From assembly GCA_004297645.1 (NCBI GenBank), contig SCUG01000513.1, positions 1 to 8,560 on the forward strand: 8,560 nt of DNA, written 5' to 3'. A program made the position numbers and the translations under genes. Within the stretch, counting starts at the first letter, position 1, and each line of letters starts with the position of its first letter. Below the pieces are notes generated by a model. That model was not told the DNA's origin. It made no database searches and was given only the letters and a program-made list of their open reading frames with translations. Source of the DNA: Saprospiraceae bacterium (GTDB taxonomy: Bacteria; Bacteroidota; Bacteroidia; Chitinophagales; Saprospiraceae). Below, in pieces: positions 1 through 5,571 of this stretch.

Positions 1-114
1 CTGAAAGACGCTGGTTCTTTATGATTTCACGCTGTTCCTGATTTTTTATTTCATAAAAAATCATAAGAATCAGCGTCCTTCAGCGTCGAAATTATTTCTC
101 TTAACACCCCTAAT
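1..114. repeat. Interspersed palindromic repeat, copy 1 (truncated by window edge)
   Basis: This stretch matches 8435-8548 in the same orientation with a single difference (A at 6, T at 8440). It holds the inner hairpin arms built on GACGCTGA-type and TCAGCGTC sequences, the small AT-rich hairpin TGATTTTTTAT/ATAAAAAATCA, and the right outer arm TCTCTTAACACCCCTAAT. The left outer arm would lie outside the window. It sits just beyond the stop of the HyfC-like gene, between it and whatever gene follows in the operon. It has no coding capacity. A transcript-level role (3' stabilisation, attenuation or termination) or a non-autonomous mobile element are both possible; the sequence does not decide. 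Confidence 0.85.
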
Positions 115-132
115 CTAAAATCATAAATCAAA
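112..132. repeat. Heptad array flanking repeat copy 1
   Basis: Three consecutive 7-base units begin with AATC: AATCTAA, AATCATA, AATCAAA. The array follows directly on the terminal CCCCTAAT of the palindromic repeat. It runs over the stop codon of the HyfC-like gene (complement of 128-130), so gene end and repeat end are fused. The period is exact but the units are diverged, so chance is not excluded for this array alone. Similar arrays flank the other copies. Confidence 0.5.
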
Positions 133-1033
133 TAATCTTCCCCATGATCAGCAGCACCCCGAAGAACACGAGCACCGCCACCGAGGTCAACGTGAAAATG
201 AACTGCGGGTTGTGCCCCATGCGGAACCGCGCCATGAAAGACTCGGAAAGCCCAACCGTTACAGCAAAAGCCACCTGCACGGTAAGGAACACCGGCACGG
301 TCCAATACAACGCCAAATCGCCGATGAAAAAGTTGGCAATCAGTGCGCCGTACATCGCAAACTTCAGGCTTGTAGCATAGAGTATCAGCCCAAGGTCAAA
401 ACCGCTATTGTCCAAAATCATTACCTCGTGAACCATGGTCAGTTCGAGGTGAGTCTTGGGGTCGTCCACCGGCATTCGGCTGTTTTCCACGAGGGCAATC
501 ATCACGAGGACGAAAGTAGCCAGCGTGCCGAGCGCATACGAAATGTACGAACCGAAGTGCAGCGACTGGAAAATTTCGTGAAAAGAAGTATGCCCCGTGT
601 ACAGCGCAAAAGAGCCTATCAGTATGAAAAATGCCGGCTCGGCAAGCATGGAAAACAGCGCCTCGCGGCTGGCGCCCATCCCCTCGAAACTGCTGCCCGT
701 GTCGAGCGCAGAGATGATGTTGAAAAATTTGCCCATCGCCAGCACATAGGCAAAAAACACGAAGTCGCCCTCGAACGACAGCACGCCCCGGAAGTGCCCG
801 AACGACACCACGAGAATCGCCATCAGCACGGAGGCGAAATAGACGCTGGGCGCTATCTGGAAGACGAAGCTCGTCGTCTCGCTGAACACGGCGCCCTTTT
901 TCCACAAGCGCACCCAGTCTTTTAACGGCTGCCAGATGCCAGGGCCTTTGCGGCCCGACGTCAGGCTTTTGGTGCGGGCAACGATGCCCATGAAAACAAG
1001 GCTGGCCAGCAGGATTAACACCAATGGTATCAT
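128..1033 (-). CDS. HyfC/HycD-like (NuoH-family) membrane subunit of a complex I-like or group 4 hydrogenase-type complex
   Basis: This 301-residue integral membrane protein belongs to the respiratory chain complex I subunit 1 family, which links the peripheral redox arm to the proton-pumping arm. Visible signatures are RKGPG (28-32) followed by Q35, P36, D39 and R42; KKG (45-47); FEGMGASREALFSMLAEP (116-133); and the segment from ENSRMPVDD (183-191) through THLELTMVHE (194-203) into LDNSGFDL (207-214). The ENSRxPVDDPxTHLELTMVHE form, with acidic residues and His on the loop facing the redox module, is the hydrogenase-4/formate hydrogenlyase version rather than classical NuoH. About eight hydrophobic segments are present, and the length fits HycD/HyfC (slightly over 300). 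The ATG at 1033 gives the expected hydrophobic N-terminus. It is the third gene of the operon, 72 bases after the preceding stop. Assignment to Hyf, Hyc or the Ehr type cannot be settled without the catalytic genes. Confidence 0.93.
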   Translation of the reverse strand: MIPLVLILLASLVFMGIVARTKSLTSGRKGPGIWQPLKDWVRLWKKGAVFSETTSFVFQIAPSVYFASVLMAILVVSFGHFRGVLSFEGDFVFFAYVLAMGKFFNIISALDTGSSFEGMGASREALFSMLAEPAFFILIGSFALYTGHTSFHEIFQSLHFGSYISYALGTLATFVLVMIALVENSRMPVDDPKTHLELTMVHEVMILDNSGFDLGLILYATSLKFAMYGALIANFFIGDLALYWTVPVFLTVQVAFAVTVGLSESFMARFRMGHNPQFIFTLTSVAVLVFFGVLLIMGKII

Positions 1034-1047
1034 GTCAGAGATAATTT

Positions 1048-1097
1048 TGATTTTTGATTTTTGATGGGGGTGTTCCCATCAAAAATCTTACATCTTC
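1048..1097. repeat. Small heptad-flanked palindromic element between hyfB-like and hyfC-like genes
   Basis: Two TGATTTT heptads (1048-1054, 1055-1061) lead into TGATGGGGGTGTT. A perfect 13-bp inverted repeat follows: GATTTTTGATGGG at 1056-1068 and CCCATCAAAAATC at 1075-1087, with a 6-base loop GGTGTT. On the right side, ATC recurs at 1078, 1085 and 1092, again with a 7-base period. The layout copies the ends of the large repeat (heptads, then TTAGGGGTGTT). Neither strand has a clean T-run after the stem, so it is not a textbook intrinsic terminator. In the operon mRNA it could act as a processing or stability hairpin that adjusts HyfB-like versus HyfC-like output; that role is inference. Confidence 0.6.
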
Positions 1098-1105
1098 ACC
1101 AAAAA

Positions 1106-3139
1106 TCAGAACCTATTCAAAACCTCGAACAGCGAACCCGCTCCCTTGACGAAAATAGGCACGATTAAAATTACCAGGATAAACACCACACCGTACCAGA
1201 CGTAGTATTGCGGGTTGCCGTTCTGCAAGAATTTCCATTTATCAAAAAACCAGTACGTGAAGCGCTGTGGCAAGTCCACGAGCACGTGCTCCACTTTGTC
1301 ATAAGGCTCTGATAGCAGCTCCCCTTCTCCCGAAGGGAAAATGCCACTCACCTCTTGTTTTTGCTGCCGCAAAAGCAGAGCAGGCTCCACCAATTTGCGG
1401 AAGCTGCGCACGAAAGAGTTGCCCGTGTACTGCATTTTTCCGGCATCGCCCACGTAGCCACAGCCCCAGGTGGCGCCGGTTTTCGCCGGGCGTTTCGCCG
1501 GTATTTTGCTTCGCAAAAAATAGACGCTGCCCGCCAGCACGACAAAACCCACCGCCCCAAAACTCACCATCGTCAGGGTGCCGGAGGCGGCCGGGAGTAG
1601 CCCGGCGTCCGTGGCGCTTTGCGGCAGCAATACCATGAACAGCGCCAGCGGCGCTTCCAATATTTTCAAAAAAACAAAGGGCGCCAGCCCGATGGTGAGC
1701 ATGGCCGCCAGCGTCAGCATCATGGGCAGGCGTTTGCCAAAATCAGCCTCCTGGGCTTCGTGCCCGAAGGCCTGCCGCGGCGAGCCGAGAAAGGTAAGCC
1801 CCAGCGCTTTGGTGAAGGTGAGTATGGCCAGGCCGCCGATGATCGCCAGCCCGAACAGGGCGGAGAGCAGCGTCATCGGGGCCACGGCATTAACGGTCAG
1901 CCCTTTCATCAAACCCAGGTAGATGAGAAATTCCGAAACGAAGCCATTGAAAGGCGGCAAACCGCAAATGGCCAACGCCCCCAGCAGAAACAGCACGGCC
2001 GTGCGAGGCATGGTTTTCACCAAGCCACCGAGTTGCTCCAGGTTCAGGCGGTGCGTAGCCTGATAGACGCAACCTGCACCGAAGAACAGGAGCGACTTGA
2101 AAAGCGAGTGGTTCAAGGCGTGAAGCAGGGCACCACCAAAGCCGAAGGCCGTCAGCCAGGGGTGTTGCTGTCCCAGCCCAATCATGCCCAACCCGATGCC
2201 GATGCCGGTGATGCCGATGTTTTCGATACTGCTATAAGCCAGCAGCTTTTTTATATTCTTTTGCAAAATGGCGAGCATCACGCCATACACCCCGGTGAAG
2301 ATGCCGGCGAAAAGCACGAAATTGCCCGCCACGGTGTAGTCCGTTTTCACCAAAAGCAGTAAACGCAGGATGCCGTAAATCCCTATTTTGGTAATGACCC
2401 CCGACATGACCGCCGAGACGTGGGCCGGTGCGGCGGGGTGGGCGTACGGCAGCCAGGTGTGGAAGGGCACGAAGCCCGCCTTGAACGAAAAACCCACAAA
2501 GAGGCACAGCCACAAAATCAGCCCGATGATGGGCGGGTTGGCTGTACAAAAATCCGCCACCGCCCGGAAATCGTAAGACCCCGTCTGCGCTGCCACGAGC
2601 AGGAAGGCGGCGGTAAGAAATACCACGCTGAGGTGGGCCTGCACGAGGTAGTTGATGCCAGCCCGAAGGATTTCTTCTTTTTGGTATTCAAAAATCACGA
2701 GCAGGAAAGTGGCCAACGCCATCACTTCCCAAACTAAAAGGAACACCAACGTATTTTGCACCACGCAGGCAAAGGTCAGTGAGGCCTGCACCCAGAGATA
2801 GGCCACCCAATGAATCGTGATTTCGGCTGACCGGCCGCGGTAGGCCCGCATGTACGATACGCCGTACATCGCCGCCGTCACAGAAGTGAAGTTGATGAGC
2901 AACAGAAACCAGCCGGACAGCGCATCCACCCGCAGGTGCAATGCGCCGGTGACGGCGTTCCCTGCCAGGCTCAGGTCAAGTCCGTTGCCGGACAGCCCCT
3001 GTATGCCGCAGTACCCCGCCAGCAGAGCGTTGGCAATCACGGCACAGCAGGAAAACGGCCCCCGCCAGTGTTCCTTCAAGAACGGAAGGGCCGCCGTGGC
3101 AATCGCCAAAATGAGGATGTTGGCTATGAGTAGTTCCAT
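1106..3139 (-). CDS. HyfB/NuoL-like proton-conducting membrane subunit, second paralogue
   Basis: This 677-residue polytopic membrane protein of the proton-conducting/antiporter-like family (NADH dehydrogenase subunits 2/4/5, MrpA/D, HyfB) is expected to be a pump subunit in the distal membrane arm. With numbering from the chosen ATG, likely proton-path residues are Glu138 in LLVWEVMAL, Lys220 in GFSFKAGFVPFHTWLP, Lys251, Lys348 in NHSLFKSLLFF and Lys444 in LTFTKALGL. GLPPFNGFVSE is present at 393-403. The C-terminal TWGCGY (557-562) and MQYTG (569-573), followed by a soluble stretch and a final hydrophobic segment, are hallmarks of HyfB/HycC. Length is close to E. coli HyfB (about 670). An upstream TTG at 3160 is in frame, but the ATG at 3139 gives the N-terminus MELL shared with the neighbouring paralogue and is preferred. 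No strong Shine-Dalgarno sequence is seen. It starts 42 bases after the first paralogue's stop. Confidence 0.93.
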   Translation of the reverse strand: MELLIANILILAIATAALPFLKEHWRGPFSCCAVIANALLAGYCGIQGLSGNGLDLSLAGNAVTGALHLRVDALSGWFLLLINFTSVTAAMYGVSYMRAYRGRSAEITIHWVAYLWVQASLTFACVVQNTLVFLLVWEVMALATFLLVIFEYQKEEILRAGINYLVQAHLSVVFLTAAFLLVAAQTGSYDFRAVADFCTANPPIIGLILWLCLFVGFSFKAGFVPFHTWLPYAHPAAPAHVSAVMSGVITKIGIYGILRLLLLVKTDYTVAGNFVLFAGIFTGVYGVMLAILQKNIKKLLAYSSIENIGITGIGIGLGMIGLGQQHPWLTAFGFGGALLHALNHSLFKSLLFFGAGCVYQATHRLNLEQLGGLVKTMPRTAVLFLLGALAICGLPPFNGFVSEFLIYLGLMKGLTVNAVAPMTLLSALFGLAIIGGLAILTFTKALGLTFLGSPRQAFGHEAQEADFGKRLPMMLTLAAMLTIGLAPFVFLKILEAPLALFMVLLPQSATDAGLLPAASGTLTMVSFGAVGFVVLAGSVYFLRSKIPAKRPAKTGATWGCGYVGDAGKMQYTGNSFVRSFRKLVEPALLLRQQKQEVSGIFPSGEGELLSEPYDKVEHVLVDLPQRFTYWFFDKWKFLQNGNPQYYVWYGVVFILVILIVPIFVKGAGSLFEVLNRF

Positions 3140-3181
3140 TGTTTTTCCCAAAATCAACAATCCGAAGGATTAGAAATCCTT
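3140..3181. other. 42-base spacer between the two paralogues, with short hairpins and a possible heptad pair
   Basis: AATCAAC and AATCCGA lie next to each other at 3152-3165, a possible degenerate heptad pair. Two mutually exclusive small hairpins are visible: AATCC-GAA-GGATT (3159-3171), and AAGGAT/ATCCTT (3165-3170 with 3176-3181), the latter adjoining the first paralogue's stop. All are short enough that chance is a real alternative. Nothing here suggests a separate promoter. Confidence 0.3.
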
Positions 3182-5212
3182 TCAAATCTGGTTAAAGAAC
3201 GCTACCAGCCCCTTCACCAAATCGAAAAGCACCGGCGCCAGCATGACCAGCACGATGAACACCACGCCGTAGAGCAGGTAAAACTGCGGGTTGCCGTTTT
3301 GCAAAAAGTTCCATTTGTCGAGCAGGCGGAAGGTCAGGCGTTGCGGCAAATCTACCAGTGCATGTTCCAGTTTATCGTAGGTGTGTATTTCGTGGCAGCC
3401 CCCTTGAGGGAAAATGCCGCTCACCTCCGTTTTGTGTTTTTCAATGGACAAGGCAGGTTCGGCCAACTTGCGGTAGGTGCGCACGAACGAGCTTGCCGTG
3501 TATTGCATTTTGGCGGCATCGCCCACATAGCCGCAGCCCCAGGTAGGGCCAACGGCGGCCGGTTTGACGGCGCTCAGTTTTTTTCTCAAAAAATAAATGC
3601 CGCCCGCCAGCACGAGGAATCCGGCGGCGCAGCCGCTCACCCAGGCGAGCACGTGTCCCGTGCCGGCGAGGGTGGCCGTCACAGAAACCTCCGCCGGGAG
3701 TTTCGCCGTGAACAACGCCAACGGCGCTTCCAGTACCTGAAAAAATAGCAGCGGCATCAGCCCGATGGCAGCAATCAGCCCCAGGGTGAAATATTGCGGC
3801 AGCAACATCTGCCAGGGCATCTCCTGCGGCGGCGTGTGCCAATGGTGGCGAGGCGTGCCGAGGAATACCACACCGAACGCTTTGGTAAAACACAGCATGG
3901 CCAGCCCGCCTATGAGCACCAGCCCGAACAGCGCCACCATCAGCGACAGCGGGGCAGCGGTGCCGCCAGACAGGCCCTTCAGCAGACCGGAGTAGATGAG
4001 AAATTCGGAAACGAAGCCGTTGAACGGCGGCAACCCGCAGATGGCCAGCGCCGCCACGAGAAACAGCACGGCGGTGTGCGGCATGCGTTTCACCAACCCG
4101 CCGAGTTTCTCCACGTCGAGGGTGTGAACGGCTTGGTACACGCTGCCCGCCGTGAAAAATAGCAGCGACTTGAACAGCGAGTGGTTGAGCATATGGAGCA
4201 GTGCCCCGGCGAAGCCCAGCACCGTGAGGTAGGAATTGCCGTATCCCAACCCCAGCGAACCAACTCCCATGCCGATGCCGATGATGCCGATGTTTTCGAC
4301 GCTGTGGTAGGCGAGCAGTTTTTTCAGGTTGTGCTGCACGATGGCGAGCATCACGCCATATACCCCGGTGACCACCGACACGAAAAGCAGCCCGAAGCCC
4401 ATCGCCACGTAATCCGTTTTCACTAAGAGCAAAGTGCGCAGGATGCCGTAAATGCCGATTTTTATGATGACGCCCGACATCACGCCCGACACGTGCGCCG
4501 GGGCTGCCGGGTGGGCGTAGGGCAGCCATGTATGGAAAGGCACGAAGCCCGCCTTGAAGCCAAAGCCCACAAACAGGCAGAACATGAGGGCCAGCCCTGT
4601 GTGGGAGTTGTTTTCCGTGGCAAAGTCCGCCATCGCCTGAAAGTCGTAGGAGCCGGTGCGGGCCACCACCCAGACGAAGCCAATCGTCAGGAAAACGACG
4701 CTGAGGTGCGCCTGCACGAGGTAATTGATGCCAGAGCGAAGGGTTTCTTTTTTGTGGTGTTCAAAAATGACGAGCAGGAAGGCGGCAAGTGCCATCACCT
4801 CCAGCAGCAGCATGAATACCAGCGTGTTTTGTACGATGCAAAGTAAGGTCAACGTGGCTTGCACCAGGAGAAAGGCGGCCCAATGGAGGGTGATTCTACT
4901 TCCGCTCCCCCGATAGGCCTTCATGTAACCAACTCCATAAAATGCCCCGGTGACTAAGGTGAAATTGATGAGCAACAGGAACCAGCCGGAGAGCGCATCA
5001 ATGCGCAAGGGGATAGGGCCGGTGATGAAAGTACCGGCAAGTGTGGTGTCCAAACCGTGCCCCGTGAGCGCCAGCGTGCCGGGCGCACCCGCCAATAGGG
5101 CATTGACAAAAACTACTATTGAGGCAAAAGAACCTCGCTTCGGTTCGGAGATGAAGAGAAGGGCTGCAATGGCAATTACGGCAATGCAAACAAAGGCCAG
5201 AAGCAGTTCCAT
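3182..5212 (-). CDS. HyfB/NuoL-like proton-conducting membrane subunit, first paralogue
   Basis: This 676-residue polytopic membrane protein is homologous over its full length to the downstream gene (by eye about two thirds identical, more in the core). No gap is needed from the N-terminal MELL to the C-terminal MQYT. The same charged residues fall at the same positions: Glu138 (LLLEVMAL), Lys220 (GFGFKAGFVPFHTWLP), Lys251, Lys348 (NHSLFKSLLFF) and Lys444 (LCFTKAFGV). GLPPFNGFVSE (393-403), TWGCGY (557-562) and MQYTA (569-573) are also shared. Both copies therefore look competent for ion translocation. An in-frame TTG lies at 5218, but the ATG at 5212 matches the MELL start of the paralogue and is preferred. 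It appears to be the first gene of the operon, since the next gene upstream is divergent. Divergence is greatest in the N-terminal helix and the stretch before the last hydrophobic segment. Confidence 0.93.
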   Translation of the reverse strand: MELLLAFVCIAVIAIAALLFISEPKRGSFASIVVFVNALLAGAPGTLALTGHGLDTTLAGTFITGPIPLRIDALSGWFLLLINFTLVTGAFYGVGYMKAYRGSGSRITLHWAAFLLVQATLTLLCIVQNTLVFMLLLEVMALAAFLLVIFEHHKKETLRSGINYLVQAHLSVVFLTIGFVWVVARTGSYDFQAMADFATENNSHTGLALMFCLFVGFGFKAGFVPFHTWLPYAHPAAPAHVSGVMSGVIIKIGIYGILRTLLLVKTDYVAMGFGLLFVSVVTGVYGVMLAIVQHNLKKLLAYHSVENIGIIGIGMGVGSLGLGYGNSYLTVLGFAGALLHMLNHSLFKSLLFFTAGSVYQAVHTLDVEKLGGLVKRMPHTAVLFLVAALAICGLPPFNGFVSEFLIYSGLLKGLSGGTAAPLSLMVALFGLVLIGGLAMLCFTKAFGVVFLGTPRHHWHTPPQEMPWQMLLPQYFTLGLIAAIGLMPLLFFQVLEAPLALFTAKLPAEVSVTATLAGTGHVLAWVSGCAAGFLVLAGGIYFLRKKLSAVKPAAVGPTWGCGYVGDAAKMQYTASSFVRTYRKLAEPALSIEKHKTEVSGIFPQGGCHEIHTYDKLEHALVDLPQRLTFRLLDKWNFLQNGNPQFYLLYGVVFIVLVMLAPVLFDLVKGLVAFFNQI

Positions 5213-5434
5213 GAGCAATTTTACTGGAGGGGCGTTAGCGGTGAATTGGTCAGCGGACGAGATTTTAAGAAAAATTTTTCGGCCGGAATCTCATTCCTAA
5301 ATCAACTCACAACTCCGTGATTGGCCCCGCATTCAGTGTATTTATAAAAACGGCGCAAAGGTGGGAAAACGAGCGGTTAATGCCAACGCTTGCCCGCGAA
5401 TTATACCGGAGGGAGTGGGAAATGCCTGATACGC

Positions 5435-5467
5435 AGTGGCCGGGTGGCTCCAAGCCACCCGGCCACT
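5435..5467. repeat. Perfect 15-bp GC-rich inverted repeat (REP-like hairpin)
   Basis: AGTGGCCGGGTGGCT (5435-5449) is followed by a 3-base loop CCA and its exact reverse complement (5453-5467). The stem is strong enough to form in RNA or in single-stranded DNA. No T-run follows on the plus strand, and reading leftward the sequence after it is GCGTATCAGGC, so it is not a standard intrinsic terminator. It could be an interspersed REP-type sequence or a 5' leader structure for either divergent transcript. Confidence 0.75.
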
Positions 5468-5530
5468 CACCATCCGGCATAAAAGTACCTGTTCACGCAG
5501 GGTACATCTCCAAGTCCCACTTTTAAATTC

Positions 5531-5568
5531 GCCGGTAAAGCACCAATTTTACTTCAAAATTTACCGGC
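5531..5568. promoter_or_regulatory. Inverted repeat ending 3 bases before the kinase start codon
   Basis: GCCGGTAAA (5531-5539) and TTTACCGGC (5560-5568) are perfect inverted arms separated by 20 bases. Nested inside is AATTTT (5545-5550) against AAAATT (5556-5561), which overlaps the right outer arm. The position suits a repressor or activator operator, or an mRNA hairpin that controls ribosome access, since the start ATG is at 5572 and no Shine-Dalgarno sequence is present. The pairing is seen; the function is inferred. Confidence 0.4.
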
Positions 5569-5571
5569 CCG

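Larger units (their letters stand above)
5213..5571. promoter_or_regulatory. Divergent intergenic region between the operon and the sensor kinase gene
   Basis: This 359-base non-coding stretch must hold the start of the leftward operon and probably that of the rightward kinase gene. It contains a 12-base palindrome GAAAAATTTTTC (5269-5280), a small inverted repeat GGAAT-CTC-ATTCC (5285-5297), two near-identical heptads CAACTCA/CAACTCC (5303-5316), a 15-bp perfect hairpin (5435-5467) and an inverted repeat just before the kinase start (5531-5568). I found no convincing pair of Bacteroidota promoter boxes (TTTG and TANNTTTG) on either strand. TAAATTCG at 5524-5531 is one base off the -7 box but lacks a partner. 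The 69-codon open frame at 5317-5526 runs through the hairpin and is not credible as a gene. Confidence 0.6.

Noticed and set aside
51..305. 84-codon minus-strand frame covering the heptads and end of repeat copy 1
   Set aside because: It overlaps the HyfC-like gene in another frame and continues into the repeat, so it is not a credible gene.
212..925. 237-codon plus-strand frame opposite the HyfC-like gene
   Set aside because: It is antisense to a conserved gene, its composition is rich in His, Arg and Glu, and it has no recognisable domain.
1056..1087. Intrinsic terminator between the second pump subunit gene and the HyfC-like gene
   Set aside because: The stem is AT-rich at its base and no clean T-run follows on the minus strand. 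The genes on both sides belong to the same complex, so read-through is expected.
1619..2362. 247-codon plus-strand frame opposite the second pump subunit gene
   Set aside because: It is an antisense shadow with a Gln/Arg/His-rich translation and no family resemblance.
3441..4529. 362-codon open frame on the minus strand inside the first pump subunit gene
   Set aside because: It is out of frame with a clearly conserved membrane protein on the same strand. Its Arg/His/Gly/Ala-rich translation is typical of a shifted frame in GC-rich DNA.
5317..5526. 69-codon plus-strand frame in the divergent intergenic region
   Set aside because: It runs through the perfect 15-bp hairpin, has no recognisable motif or ribosome site, and composition does not support coding.
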